Source: Desulfuromonadaceae bacterium
GTDB lineage: Bacteria; Desulfobacterota; Desulfuromonadia; Geobacterales; Pseudopelobacteraceae
Length of the DNA stretch: 35,999 bases
Assembly (NCBI GenBank): GCA_028683435.1
Contig: JAQUIG010000027.1
Location: 1-35,999 of the forward strand
Direction of reading: 5' to 3'
The notes under the pieces are model-generated. The model saw only the letters and a list, made by a program, of their open reading frames with translations. It did not search any database and was not told where the DNA came from. Positions 15,247 to 22,948 of this stretch are shown one piece after another; position 1 is the first letter of the stretch, and each line of letters begins with the position of its first letter. A program made the position numbers and the translations under genes.

Positions 15247-15415
15247 GGTGTTCTCCCTTGTTGATTGACTACTACATTGTGCTCGACTGATGATTGCACC
15301 TATCTGATCGTGAGAGGAAAAGTAATAACGTGAGGATTGTGCGAGGGAATAACGATGATGAGATCCGTCATATAGTGCAAAGCTGCCATATGGTGCAGTG
15401 GTTTTTACCAGAACC

Positions 15416-15444
15416 GCGAGGAGGAAGAGAACATACCTCCTCGC
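15416..15444 (-). terminator. 3' hairpin after the OmpA-like coiled-coil lipoprotein
   Basis: GCGAGGAGG and CCTCCTCGC form a perfect 9-bp stem over an 11-nt loop, about 30 nt downstream of the stop at 15475. The minus strand then reads GGTTCTGGTAAAA, without a clean U-run, so termination is likely but not assured. Confidence 0.5.
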
Positions 15445-15474
15445 AATCCCGGATCATGTGATTCTTCAGACAGC

Positions 15475-16548
15475 TTATTGTCTGGCTACCGGTTCACGTT
15501 CGATGACGATCTCGACGCGGCGGTTGTTGGAACGCCCTTCAGCCGAAGCGTTGCTTGCTATCGGGCTGTCTTCGCCCCGACCGCGAGACTGGATGTGGTC
15601 GCCGGGGTAGCCGCTCTGTACGAGGTAATCGCGGACCGCGTCAGCCCGACGTTGCGAGAGACCCTGGTTGTAGTTCTTGGTACCCCGGGAATCGGTATGC
15701 CCCTCGACGATGAGATTGCGCGTGCGGATAGCCAGCAACGCCTTGGCCACCTGGTCAAGCTTTACCCGTGCTGGTGACATCAAGGTAGACTCGGCGGATC
15801 GAAAAAGGATACTGCCGGAGAGCGTGAGGACCAATCCGCGTTCCTCTTCCTTAAGTGAGGCGATCGAGGCGAGTTCAGAAAGTGCGGCGGCCGTCCGCAT
15901 TTCGGAATCTTCCAAGTCTTTCTGCCCTTGTGCAATCGCGGCTTGCTGCAGCTGATAATCGGCGTCCGCTTTCTCCTTGGCTACCTGGAGTTCGGCTTGT
16001 TTTACAAGCTCAGCCTGTGTCGCGGCTGCCCGGCTTTCTGCATCGATCAATTCCTTTTTTCCCTGCGCGATTGCAGCCTGTTGCATCTGATAATCAGCGT
16101 CCGCTTTCTCCTTGGCTGCCTTAATCTCGGCTTGCCTGACGAGTTCAGCCTGTGCGTCGGCAGTTCGTTTCTGGGAGTCGCTCAAGTCCTGCTTCCCCTG
16201 TTTTACGATCTCGGTCTGTTTCATCTGGAAATCGGCGTTCGCACTGTCTTTCCTTGCATTGTCGGCTACCATGGATCCGATCGCTCCCGCCTGTTCGGAC
16301 TTGCGCTGGGCGACGTAGGCGAGGTCTTTTGTTTTGTACGAGTCTGCTTCCTTTTGAAAAGACTGCTCCGCGAGGCTGAGCGCATCATGCGCCTTGTGTA
16401 ATTCCGCAGGAGCAAGCTGCTGCGCCGGGCCTTCGCTCGCCTGCTGGTAAGCCGAACGGGCGTTGACAAGTTCGGGTGGCGCCACGGTTGCGCAGCCGGT
16501 GAAGGCTGCCGCCAGCGTGACCAAGGTAAATATTTGCAATTTTTTCAT
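15475..16548 (-). CDS. OmpA-like lipoprotein with coiled-coil repeats (DUF4398-like N-terminus)
   Basis: The 357-residue protein starts at ATG 16548, behind AAGGGGGATTTT. The signal peptide ends at a lipobox FTGC (C19), so it should be lipidated. Residues 25-85 resemble DUF4398, as does the neighbouring small lipoprotein. Residues about 88-222 are three 45-residue Ala/Gln/Lys/Glu-rich repeats (each with KADADYQ and AAIAQG-like segments) that should form a long coiled coil. Residues about 240-350 are an OmpA C-terminal domain (VEGHTDSRGTKNYN, LSQRRADAVRDYL, NNRRVEI) that binds peptidoglycan. It probably tethers the outer membrane to the cell wall across the periplasm. The gene sits 16 bp after the DUF4398 lipoprotein gene and is likely co-transcribed with it. 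Confidence 0.88.
   Translation of the reverse strand: MKKLQIFTLVTLAAAFTGCATVAPPELVNARSAYQQASEGPAQQLAPAELHKAHDALSLAEQSFQKEADSYKTKDLAYVAQRKSEQAGAIGSMVADNARKDSANADFQMKQTEIVKQGKQDLSDSQKRTADAQAELVRQAEIKAAKEKADADYQMQQAAIAQGKKELIDAESRAAATQAELVKQAELQVAKEKADADYQLQQAAIAQGQKDLEDSEMRTAAALSELASIASLKEEERGLVLTLSGSILFRSAESTLMSPARVKLDQVAKALLAIRTRNLIVEGHTDSRGTKNYNQGLSQRRADAVRDYLVQSGYPGDHIQSRGRGEDSPIASNASAEGRSNNRRVEIVIEREPVARQ
15883..16287 (-). repeat. three in-frame 45-codon coiled-coil repeats
   Basis: Units of 135 bp encode residues about 88-132, 133-177 and 178-222. The second and third are nearly identical at the protein level (QAELV..QAE, AKEKADADYQ); the first is more diverged. Recombination between the units could change the length of the periplasmic spacer. 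Confidence 0.75.
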
Positions 16549-16564
16549 AAAATCCCCCTTTAGG

Positions 16565-16930
16565 TTATTGGTTGTTTTTCCGGAGTTGTCGTGCACGCTC
16601 TACAGCTTCCATGGCCTCTTTCTTTTCGGCATCCTTGTGAGAAAGCGAGACGGCCAGTTCGGCGTCGGCTTCGGATCGCATCAGCATTGAATCGGCCTTC
16701 TCTTTCTCGCCTTTCGCAGCCAGAACCTTGGCAGCTTCCAGCTCCTCCTTGGCCAGTTGCAAATGAAGAGAGGCTTGCGGTACTTTGGCCGCCCCTGACT
16801 CCTCGGCGGCACGAATACCTGACGTTGACGCCTCTGTGCGCAGCGGAACATTTGCGCATCCCGATACAACTCCGGTGGCCGCAACGGCCACGGCTAACAG
16901 CATAAATCCGATCCTGGGTCCGTACTTCAT
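16565..16930 (-). CDS. DUF4398 domain lipoprotein
   Basis: The 121-residue protein starts at ATG 16930, with a strong AAAAGGAGATTCT ribosome site. The signal peptide ends in a lipobox VSGC (C25). The mature part is a single helical DUF4398 segment with LAKEELEAAKVLAAKGEKEKAD and a second Ala/Glu-rich helix, ending in basic residues. DUF4398 proteins are periplasmic or outer-membrane lipoproteins of unknown role, usually placed before OmpA-like partners, as here. It is the first gene of a two-gene unit with the OmpA-like lipoprotein. Confidence 0.85.
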   Translation of the reverse strand: MKYGPRIGFMLLAVAVAATGVVSGCANVPLRTEASTSGIRAAEESGAAKVPQASLHLQLAKEELEAAKVLAAKGEKEKADSMLMRSEADAELAVSLSHKDAEKKEAMEAVERARQLRKNNQ

Positions 16931-17330
16931 AGAATCTCCTTTTAAACATGGATATCAGGTTGTCTGATTGGATCAACCTTGTTTCTTTCAACCGTGTTGT
17001 AACTAGATTTGAGGTTGAGATTTGCTACTAAGGTTTTTACTAAAAAGCAACGAATGTGCCAGAAAAGCAGCATGGATTTCGGGAGCGCAAGAGCCTGATA
17101 ATATGAGGAAAGGAGGAATATATCGTGTGACGGCAAGAAAAAACCGACAGCTCAATCCGTCGGATTTAACCTTTCTGCAGTATATGAAGGGCTGTTGCAC
17201 GGTAATCAAATATCCGACAAACTTTTTCAGGTCCACGAACGGTTCAACATTTCACGAAATCAACTGAACAATAACCCGAGCAAAGGCACTGAACATCTGT
17301 TTCACTTTGGAAAAGAGGATTGAGAGGGAT
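16931..17330. other. intergenic region, no firm gene
   Basis: This 400-bp stretch separates the DUF4398 gene start from the stop of the mscS-like gene. Apart from the ribosome site of the DUF4398 gene and a doubtful 46-codon plus-strand ORF, I see no conserved structure. The only promoter-like match on the minus strand (TTGATC, 16 bp, TATCCA) is too weak to call. Confidence 0.5.
17127..17267 (+). CDS. possible small protein, 46 residues
   Basis: A GTG at 17127 lies 10 nt after AGGAGG and opens a 46-codon frame (MTARKNRQLNPSDL...). An in-frame ATG at 17103 would add 8 residues but lacks a ribosome site. The product is basic with two adjacent cysteines and no recognisable domain or membrane helix. 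It is the only support for a gene here, and it points opposite to its neighbours, so it may be chance. Confidence 0.22.
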   Translation: MTARKNRQLNPSDLTFLQYMKGCCTVIKYPTNFFRSTNGSTFHEIN

Positions 17331-18428
17331 TTAAGAACGTGCGGGCGGACGGGATCCGTTCGATAGTATTTCCACCTCAGCCCGTATCTGCGGCAGGCAG
17401 TCAGGATACTCGCGTTGCAGAAATTCTATCAGCATTTCACGCACATAGCAGCGCAGATCCCATGATGCCCCCGAGTTTTTGGCGCTGACCAGTGCCCGCA
17501 GAATGACCGTCTTGTCAGTGGCATCGAGCACGACCAGACCGGAGGTCTTTCCATCCCAGAGATCGGTGCCCGCGAGGATGTTCTGGAGTTCGGAGCGGAC
17601 AGCCGCCACCGGCACCCGGTAGTCGCAGTGCAGGGTCACTGTCCCGAGAAGGTCGGCTGAAACCCTTGTCCAGTTCTGAAAGGGCTTTTCCAGGAAATAG
17701 GTAATCGGAAGCACCAGACGCCGCAGATCCCAAATACAGACAACCACGTAGGTCAGGGTGATCTCTTCAATGCGCCCCCATTCACCTTCGACGACCACCA
17801 CATCGTCCTGCCGGATCGGTTGTGTGATCGCAATCTGGATACCGGCGATGAGGGTCGCCAGACTGCGCTGGGCGGCAAAACCGATGATGATCCCGGCAAT
17901 CCCTGCAGAGGCGAGCAGACTCACACCCACCTGCCGCACCTTGTCGAAGGTCATCAGCATGGTCGCCCCGGCAATGATCAGAATCAGTACAATAACGATC
18001 TTGACCAGTATGTTGACCTGAGTAGAGACCGCTCGCGCCTTGAGGTTATCGCTGGCGGTGATGTCGTAGCACCGCAGCACCATTTCCTGCAAACCGAAGA
18101 GGGTGGCGGTCAGCAGCCAGGCGATGGCAGAGATCAGAGCCAAGCTGCCCATGTGTCGCAGCAGATCGGCAACTTCATCGGGGAACCGCAGCGACGGCAA
18201 GACCAGAAGTACAACCACCAGCGGCAGGAGCAGCTTGGCCGGATGCCGCCAGCGCTGCACCAGTGCCTGATGCAGCGAGGTATCGGGACGTGCGGCGAAG
18301 CGTAACAGCACCTTGAAAAGGATTACGTAACCGAGCAGGCCGAGCAGAACAGCAGCGGCCAGAGCCACTATAGAACCGGCAACAGCCGGCCATTCACTGA
18401 TACTGCCTATGCGTTGAATCCAGTCCAT
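17331..18428 (-). CDS. MscS-family mechanosensitive channel
   Basis: The 365-residue protein starts at ATG 18428, with GAGG 6 nt upstream. Four or five hydrophobic helices fill residues 15-190. The pore helix and its kink are seen in VGVSLLASAGIAGIIIGFAA followed by QRSLATLIAGIQIAITQPIR, the classic MscS TM3-to-beta transition. The beta domain (VVVEGEWGRIEEITLTYVVV) and an alpha/beta C-terminal vestibule follow. It releases solutes through the inner membrane on osmotic downshock. The extra N-terminal helices make it a medium-length MscS homologue. It lies 81 bp downstream of the acyl-ligase fusion gene and may share its transcript. Confidence 0.92.
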   Translation of the reverse strand: MDWIQRIGSISEWPAVAGSIVALAAAVLLGLLGYVILFKVLLRFAARPDTSLHQALVQRWRHPAKLLLPLVVVLLVLPSLRFPDEVADLLRHMGSLALISAIAWLLTATLFGLQEMVLRCYDITASDNLKARAVSTQVNILVKIVIVLILIIAGATMLMTFDKVRQVGVSLLASAGIAGIIIGFAAQRSLATLIAGIQIAITQPIRQDDVVVVEGEWGRIEEITLTYVVVCIWDLRRLVLPITYFLEKPFQNWTRVSADLLGTVTLHCDYRVPVAAVRSELQNILAGTDLWDGKTSGLVVLDATDKTVILRALVSAKNSGASWDLRCYVREMLIEFLQREYPDCLPQIRAEVEILSNGSRPPARS

Positions 18429-18509
18429 TTATTACCTCAATATTTTGGCACCGCCTCCTTCACACTTGGAACGGAGTGCGGTTGCATCGATCTCCCCACC
18501 AATGACGGT

Positions 18510-21062
18510 TCAAAGATTTTCCACCGACTGTTGTGCCTTCTCGACGATCTCTGCAGGTTCCTCGTAGCGAAAGCGTAGCGGCTCTCCGAAGGTTACCGTC
18601 ACCTTACCCCGTGTAGGAAAGTGTGCATCGTGAGGCAGAACCTGATCGGTCCCGCTGATTTTTATCGGCACGATCGGAATCCCCAACTCCTTGACCATAA
18701 TCCCCAACCCCAACTGAAAGGGAAGCATCTTACCGTCTCTGGAATGCCCCCCTTCGGGGAAGATCAGGATGTTAACACCTGCATCGGCGAGCCTTCCCAT
18801 GTATTCGAGCGAGCCGCTGAAACCTTGCGACTGCGGGAGAGGAAAGAGATTAAAGAGTACGGTAGCGTATTCGTAGCTCCAGCGTCTCAAGATTCGATTG
18901 ATCCCATGGTACTCTCCGAAAAAGAACTCTTCCCAGGCAGCGGTGGCGCAATTATAACGAATATCCCGTGGGAGAGCAAACATGACGGCCAGATGGTCAA
19001 GATAGCTTAAATGGTTGGCCACGAAAAACACCGGCCCATGTAGTAAGTCAGAATTTGTTTTCTGCGATTTTCCGGCAGAAAACAAATTCGTTGACGCACT
19101 TATCCCGTTTATCGGGGCAAGTTTTTTCAGCTCATCAATCCCGCGCACCTCAAGAGTGACGAAGCTTCGGAACAGCGGAGCATGGAACAGGGCGTCCCAG
19201 ACCATTCTCACCCCTCTGAAAAAACGGGCATTAGTCCAGAAACGGAAATGGTCACGCTGGGTCAGCTTTTCCCGTTTCGCAATAATCTGGCGCAGGTCCG
19301 AGACTTTCGTCTGCGGTCCGATCTGGGAATCCGCAATATCGAGGCGGTATTCCTGTTCCAGATAACTGACCAGCTCGACCCGGTCGATGGAGGTAAGACC
19401 CAGATCGGCTACGAGCAGCGATTCCTCGCGGATCTGTGCGGCACCCGTACCGGTCACCCTGGCGAGAAGGTTGAGCAGGCTGTCCCGGGTGACGGCTGTA
19501 TCCCCCTCATTCGTCCCCTTTTTAAGTTCCTCCTTAACCGCAAATTTTTTGATCTTAAGTGTCGTGGTCTTGGGGAATTCAGGCTCATTCCAGACGGTGT
19601 AGCCGGTAATCCGGTGCAGTGTATCCAGGGTACCGTTAGCCTGACGGATGATCTCTTCAGGGGCTATGCCGCTTCCATCCAGGAGCAGCACGGCGTGCAC
19701 TTCTTCCCCCCCTCCCCGGCTGACGCCGATGACGCATGATTCCTTCACCCCGGCGATCCTGTTCAGGGTCGCTTCCACTTCGTCGGGATAGACGTTGACC
19801 CCCGAACCGGTGACGATCAGCTCCTTCTCCCTCCCCTTGATGACCAGCCAGCCATCCGGGCCGATCTCGCCCAAATCGCCGGTACGGAACCAGCCGTCAG
19901 CAGTGAAGGCGTCGCGGCTTGCCTGTTCGTTCTCATAGTAGCCGGGAAAGACGTTATCCCCTCGTGTCAGAACCTCCTTCCCCTCGAGCTTCAATTGGAC
20001 TCCGGGGAGAGGCGGACCAACCGAACCTGCCACCTGACGTTCCACAGTATTGACGCAGAGTACCGGTGACGTTTCGGTGAGACCGTACCCCTCCAGAACC
20101 GTAAATCCCATGCTGCTCCAAAAAATGAAAACAGCGGGGTCCAGGGGGGCACCACCTGAAACGAAGACGGTGAAATTGCTGCCGAACTTATTCTGGATCG
20201 GGAAGAAGAGTGTTCGTCGCACCGCTCTCGGAAGCCTTGGTGCGAGCTGCGTCAACAACCGGAACAGATCGGAAAGGTGCTTATCCTCAAGTTCCCGTTC
20301 GATCGTTGTTTTCAGCAGCTGCATGAGACGGGGAACGGTCATGATGGCGTAGATATCCTCCTCGCCCAGCGCTTTCATGATCGCGGAGGGCTTGAGGGTG
20401 CGCAGATATACGACCGCCGCGCCACGGTAAAGCGGGGTGAAAAAGCCCCCCATCTGCTCGAACATATGGGATAACGGGAGCAGGGAGAGGAAGGTGAAGT
20501 CGGAGGTGATGATCGGCACCTGCCGGTTTATCTGGGTCATGTTGGCGACCAGATTTTTGTGGGTAAGTACAACCCCTTTCGGATTGCCGGTAGTGCCGGA
20601 AGTATAGATGAGTTGCGCCATATCTTCGGCTGCGGGAGATGCAATCTCGCCGATCGGCAGAATGTCTTCGAGCAGATACTGCAGGTCTTCCAGCAGCAGC
20701 GAAGTACCTGCAGTCACCCGCTCCGGCTTGAAGCGGCTCTGCAGGATGACGTTGGCACCCGTGAGGCCGCGGATGGATTCAGCACGCGCCAGATCCGACA
20801 TGAAGTCGACCGGTACGGCGACCGCACCACGGATGATGATGCCCCAGTAGGCGACCGCCCACCAGGAAGAGTTGGGCCCCCATATCAGCACCCTGTCCCC
20901 CGCTTCTACACCGCTTTGAACCAGCAGATTTGCCATCTGCAGGGCAAGATCGTGGAATTCCCGGTAGGAAACTACGAGTCGCCGGGCGCCGGTGCGATTC
21001 ACAAAGACGGTTTTATCGCCACGCGCTTCGAACGTATTGAAAAGGTCGATCAGTGTCTTCAT
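18510..21062 (-). CDS. acyl-ligase / ACP / lysophospholipid acyltransferase fusion
   Basis: This 850-residue cytoplasmic or membrane-associated protein has three modules. Residues 1-510 are an AMP-forming acyl-CoA/acyl-ACP ligase: P-loop YTSGTTGNPKG, then EGYGLTETSP, GWFRTGDLG and KGREKELIV. Residues about 525-605 are an acyl carrier domain with DLGLTSIDRVEL (S558). Residues about 620-850 are a PlsC-type acyltransferase with NHLSYLD (H684, D689) and FPEGGHSRDG. It probably activates free fatty acids, parks them on its own ACP and acylates a lysophospholipid. E. coli Aas does a similar job with reversed domain order and no ACP. Residues about 648-674 are an insertion encoded by palindromic DNA just before the acyltransferase active site. 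The ATG at 21062 follows GGGAAGAG. Confidence 0.9.
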   Translation of the reverse strand: MKTLIDLFNTFEARGDKTVFVNRTGARRLVVSYREFHDLALQMANLLVQSGVEAGDRVLIWGPNSSWWAVAYWGIIIRGAVAVPVDFMSDLARAESIRGLTGANVILQSRFKPERVTAGTSLLLEDLQYLLEDILPIGEIASPAAEDMAQLIYTSGTTGNPKGVVLTHKNLVANMTQINRQVPIITSDFTFLSLLPLSHMFEQMGGFFTPLYRGAAVVYLRTLKPSAIMKALGEEDIYAIMTVPRLMQLLKTTIERELEDKHLSDLFRLLTQLAPRLPRAVRRTLFFPIQNKFGSNFTVFVSGGAPLDPAVFIFWSSMGFTVLEGYGLTETSPVLCVNTVERQVAGSVGPPLPGVQLKLEGKEVLTRGDNVFPGYYENEQASRDAFTADGWFRTGDLGEIGPDGWLVIKGREKELIVTGSGVNVYPDEVEATLNRIAGVKESCVIGVSRGGGEEVHAVLLLDGSGIAPEEIIRQANGTLDTLHRITGYTVWNEPEFPKTTTLKIKKFAVKEELKKGTNEGDTAVTRDSLLNLLARVTGTGAAQIREESLLVADLGLTSIDRVELVSYLEQEYRLDIADSQIGPQTKVSDLRQIIAKREKLTQRDHFRFWTNARFFRGVRMVWDALFHAPLFRSFVTLEVRGIDELKKLAPINGISASTNLFSAGKSQKTNSDLLHGPVFFVANHLSYLDHLAVMFALPRDIRYNCATAAWEEFFFGEYHGINRILRRWSYEYATVLFNLFPLPQSQGFSGSLEYMGRLADAGVNILIFPEGGHSRDGKMLPFQLGLGIMVKELGIPIVPIKISGTDQVLPHDAHFPTRGKVTVTFGEPLRFRYEEPAEIVEKAQQSVENL
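19041..19125. repeat. palindromic DNA insert within the acyltransferase module
   Basis: GAATTTGTTTTCTGC (19051-19065) and its exact reverse complement (19075-19089) are separated by 9 nt, a perfect 15-bp stem. An imperfect pair, CTTATCCCG / CGGGGCAAG (19099-19120), flanks it. The segment codes for about 25 residues (with ASTNLFSAGKSQKTNSD) that have no counterpart in the usual spacing between KKL and GPVFFVANH of this enzyme class. Its bases differ from the GC-rich repeats elsewhere in the window. Confidence 0.6.
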
Positions 21063-21089
21063 GGCTCTTCCCGTGTTACATTCAAAAAC

Positions 21090-21138
21090 AAATCCCCCTC
21101 AGCTCCCCCCTTTTTGAAGGGAGGTTAGGGGGGGATTT
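21090..21138. repeat. short intergenic palindromic repeat (NPPL-type)
   Basis: AAATCCCCCTC at one end is mirrored by GGGGGGATTT at the other, with CCCCCCTTTTTGAAGGGAGG in the centre forming a hairpin. On the minus strand one frame reads NPPLTSLQKGG, a signature often seen where such repeats are translated by chance. It lies between the ligase fusion start (21062) and the stop of the Gln-rich protein (21160), so it could also act as that gene's 3' hairpin. Confidence 0.7.
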
Positions 21139-21159
21139 GCCGTTAAGGTTCTACTCTGA

Positions 21160-22161
21160 TTATTTGTCGCGGCCACGACCTCGGCCGTCATCTTTATCCT
21201 GGTCTTGCCCGCGACCACGCCTCTGATCCTGAGAACTACCCCTCTCCTGCGGGTTTTGTTTCGACTTCTGGGCCTTTGGCGCCTGCTGTTCACGCTGCTG
21301 TTTTTGTTCAACCTGCTGTTTCTGTTCATGCTGTTTTTGTTCAATCTGCTGTCTCTGGTTATGCTGCCTTTGTTCAACCTGTTGTTTCTGCTCATGCTGT
21401 TTTTGCTCTACCTGCTGTTTCTGCTCATGCTGCCTTTGTTCAACCTGCTGTCTCTGGTTATGCTGTCTTTGCTCAACCTGCTGTCTCTGATCATTCTGGC
21501 TTGGTCTTCTCACCGGTGGCGCTTCCTGCCTTCCACGCTGTACTGGTGCGGATTGTCTATGCTCTACCCGTTTAAATTGCTGCTGTACGGCCTTGTCGCG
21601 CGGCTGATAACGGTAACTCTGGCTGCGCAGTTTATGCTGCTGCTCTACCTGGTGAGGATACCTGTCTCCCGAAAACTGCCGCTGGTAGACCGGCAGCGGT
21701 GCTCTGGACGGAACTGACCTGCGGTTCCAGCGCTCCCAGCCACCTCGACGCTGTTGCCATTGGGGACCCCAGTGTTGATCCCAGCGGGGTGGTGCATTCG
21801 GCTGCCATCCTCGGAAGTATACTGGCGGTTGCCGGTAATAGCGCACAGGGATCCGCAGAACAAAAAGCGGCACAACCTCCGGCTCCACAAAATCCCAGGG
21901 GCCGTTGTACCAGGTACTCGCGTACCAGTTATCATCCTGGTAAACCCAGTACATGCCATCGTAAAAGAAATAGTTGGCATTCACCTGCGGCGCGTAATAG
22001 ATCGGATAGCCGGGCACCGGGACAAGTTGCGGGAATAACGGCAGATTGATCCCAATGCTCACATTGGGTAACCCGATACCGATGCTGATATCGGCTTTGG
22101 CGGACGTCACCGAGCAGAACAGCACAGACAGCACAATAAGACCATGGCGTATTTTCAGCAT
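21160..22161 (-). CDS. exported Gln-rich repeat protein with aromatic N-terminal domain
   Basis: The 333-residue protein starts at ATG 22161, 4 nt after GGAGGT; a TTG 12 nt earlier is not needed. A Sec signal peptide (residues 1-24) is followed by a Tyr/Trp/Pro-rich domain with NANYFFYDGMYWVYQDDNWY and STWYNGPWDFVEP, a YXWD-type pattern found in many uncharacterised deltaproteobacterial periplasmic proteins. Residues about 215-290 consist of six 11-residue repeats (Q.QQVEQ.QH pattern) predicted to be helical, and the tail is Gln/Arg/Asp/Lys-rich. The very polar tail argues against membrane insertion; an extracytoplasmic or surface role is likely. It heads away from the envelope block downstream, and no partner is evident. 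Confidence 0.75.
   Translation of the reverse strand: MLKIRHGLIVLSVLFCSVTSAKADISIGIGLPNVSIGINLPLFPQLVPVPGYPIYYAPQVNANYFFYDGMYWVYQDDNWYASTWYNGPWDFVEPEVVPLFVLRIPVRYYRQPPVYFRGWQPNAPPRWDQHWGPQWQQRRGGWERWNRRSVPSRAPLPVYQRQFSGDRYPHQVEQQHKLRSQSYRYQPRDKAVQQQFKRVEHRQSAPVQRGRQEAPPVRRPSQNDQRQQVEQRQHNQRQQVEQRQHEQKQQVEQKQHEQKQQVEQRQHNQRQQIEQKQHEQKQQVEQKQQREQQAPKAQKSKQNPQERGSSQDQRRGRGQDQDKDDGRGRGRDK
21291..21500 (-). repeat. 33-bp tandem repeats encoding an 11-residue Gln-rich unit
   Basis: About six copies of a 33-bp unit encode variants of QRQQVEQRQHN and QKQQVEQKQHE. Alternation of the Arg-type and Lys-type units suggests duplication of longer blocks. Copy number is likely to vary between strains. Confidence 0.85.
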
Positions 22162-22204
22162 TTTGACCTCCAACGCTTTAAATTAAATACTTTACAGGTG
22201 AGCA

Positions 22205-22244
22205 AAAGTGCCCCATTCCAAGTCTGAACACATGGAAGGGGCAC
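22205..22244 (-). terminator. intrinsic terminator after the small basic exported protein
   Basis: On the minus strand GTGCCCCTTCCA pairs with TGGAATGGGGCAC (one bulged base) and is followed by TTTT. It lies 8-47 nt after the stop at 22252. Confidence 0.65.
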
Positions 22245-22251
22245 CTGAATC

Positions 22252-22560
22252 CTAGTATCTGTTATGGCCCCTACGGCCATTGTCCCGGTGATGTTTTTTA
22301 TAATATTTTTTATGATGACGTCTTACGGGTTCCCTTTCAATATAAACACGGCGATCTCTTTCGACATAGTACGGACGGCCTGAATCGATCCGAACGTGTA
22401 CTCCGGGAGGTGCCGGGAGGTAGCCATCAATGCGGACATTCACTCCGGGAGGGGCGGGGAAACCGGGCGGCACGGGAAACCCGGCCTTGGCCTCACTGTT
22501 GGCAAAGGTGATGACAACTGCTGCAAGTGTCAATATGGATAGAATAGATTTTTTACTCAT
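22252..22560 (-). CDS. small exported Pro/Arg/His-rich protein
   Basis: The 102-residue protein starts at ATG 22560, with AAAGGAG upstream. A signal peptide (residues 1-26, cleavage near AKA-G) is followed by two copies of a Pro-rich unit, APPGVNVRIDG and APPGVHVRID. The tail is strongly basic (RRHHKKYYKKHHRDNGRRGH). No known enzyme domain is visible. Such small basic proteins may bind nucleic acid, anionic polymers or metals at the cell surface, but that is speculation. It has its own promoter and terminator, so it is probably monocistronic. Confidence 0.72.
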   Translation of the reverse strand: MSKKSILSILTLAAVVITFANSEAKAGFPVPPGFPAPPGVNVRIDGYLPAPPGVHVRIDSGRPYYVERDRRVYIEREPVRRHHKKYYKKHHRDNGRRGHNRY

Positions 22561-22678
22561 TACGGCTCCTTTTTCAACTGGTAGTTATTTTAGTTGCAAA
22601 CCTTACAGCCTGCCACTGGCTACACAGGCTTTAATACAGCAACTACCATGCCGACAAGGGAACATGGAGCTATCAATT

Positions 22679-22714
22679 ACAACATATTGATTTAATGTAA
22701 CAACATATGATTTA
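22679..22714. repeat. direct repeat overlapping the promoter of the small basic protein
   Basis: ACAACATATTGATTTA (22679-22694) recurs as ACAACATATGATTTA (22700-22714), 21 bp apart, two turns of the helix. The second copy touches the -10 element, so the pair fits a repressor or regulator operator. Confidence 0.4.
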
Positions 22715-22742
22715 AAATACAAGGACAGCAGGAACCCGTCAA
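22714..22742 (-). promoter_or_regulatory. candidate promoter of the small basic exported protein
   Basis: On the minus strand TTGACG (22742-22737) and TATTTT (22719-22714) are 17 bp apart (5/6 and 4/6 matches). The implied 5' leader is roughly 145 nt. Confidence 0.45.
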
Positions 22743-22885
22743 AGATTGCCACCGTATTTAGCATAGTCGTCAAATGTGACGGTATCCGGTTGAGTTACAA
22801 AAGGATGGTTTAATGGCAGGGTATACCCAACGGGGATGGTGGTTCACCGTCGGTCAATCAGGATAAACCCAGCCTCTTGGAACGC

Positions 22886-22920
22886 CCAACGCCCTTCCGG
22901 ATATTCCGGAAGGGCGTTGG
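22886..22920 (-). terminator. strong 3' hairpin after the TSP3-OmpA gene
   Basis: A perfect 16-bp stem (CCAACGCCCTTCCGGA and its complement) closes over a 3-nt loop, 29 nt after the stop at 22949. No U-run follows. Its core is shared with the hairpin after the other OmpA gene (26323-26366). Confidence 0.6.
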
Positions 22921-22948
22921 TATTCATACCTTCTTTACCTACGATATT

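Larger units (their letters stand above)
22561..22948. other. intergenic region with promoter, direct repeats and hairpin
   Basis: This 388-bp region holds a predicted promoter for the small basic protein, a 21-bp-spaced direct repeat overlapping it, and the strong hairpin that follows the TSP3-OmpA gene. Nothing else is coding. Confidence 0.6.

Noticed and set aside
15380..15405. Possible sigma54 promoter (TGGCAG...TTTGCA on the minus strand) near the hairpin
   Set aside because: The GG-to-GC spacing is 7 nt where about 10 is needed.
21291..21500. CRISPR-like look of the 33-bp periodic sequence
   Set aside because: The units are contiguous with no unique spacers and are in frame as Gln-rich protein repeats.
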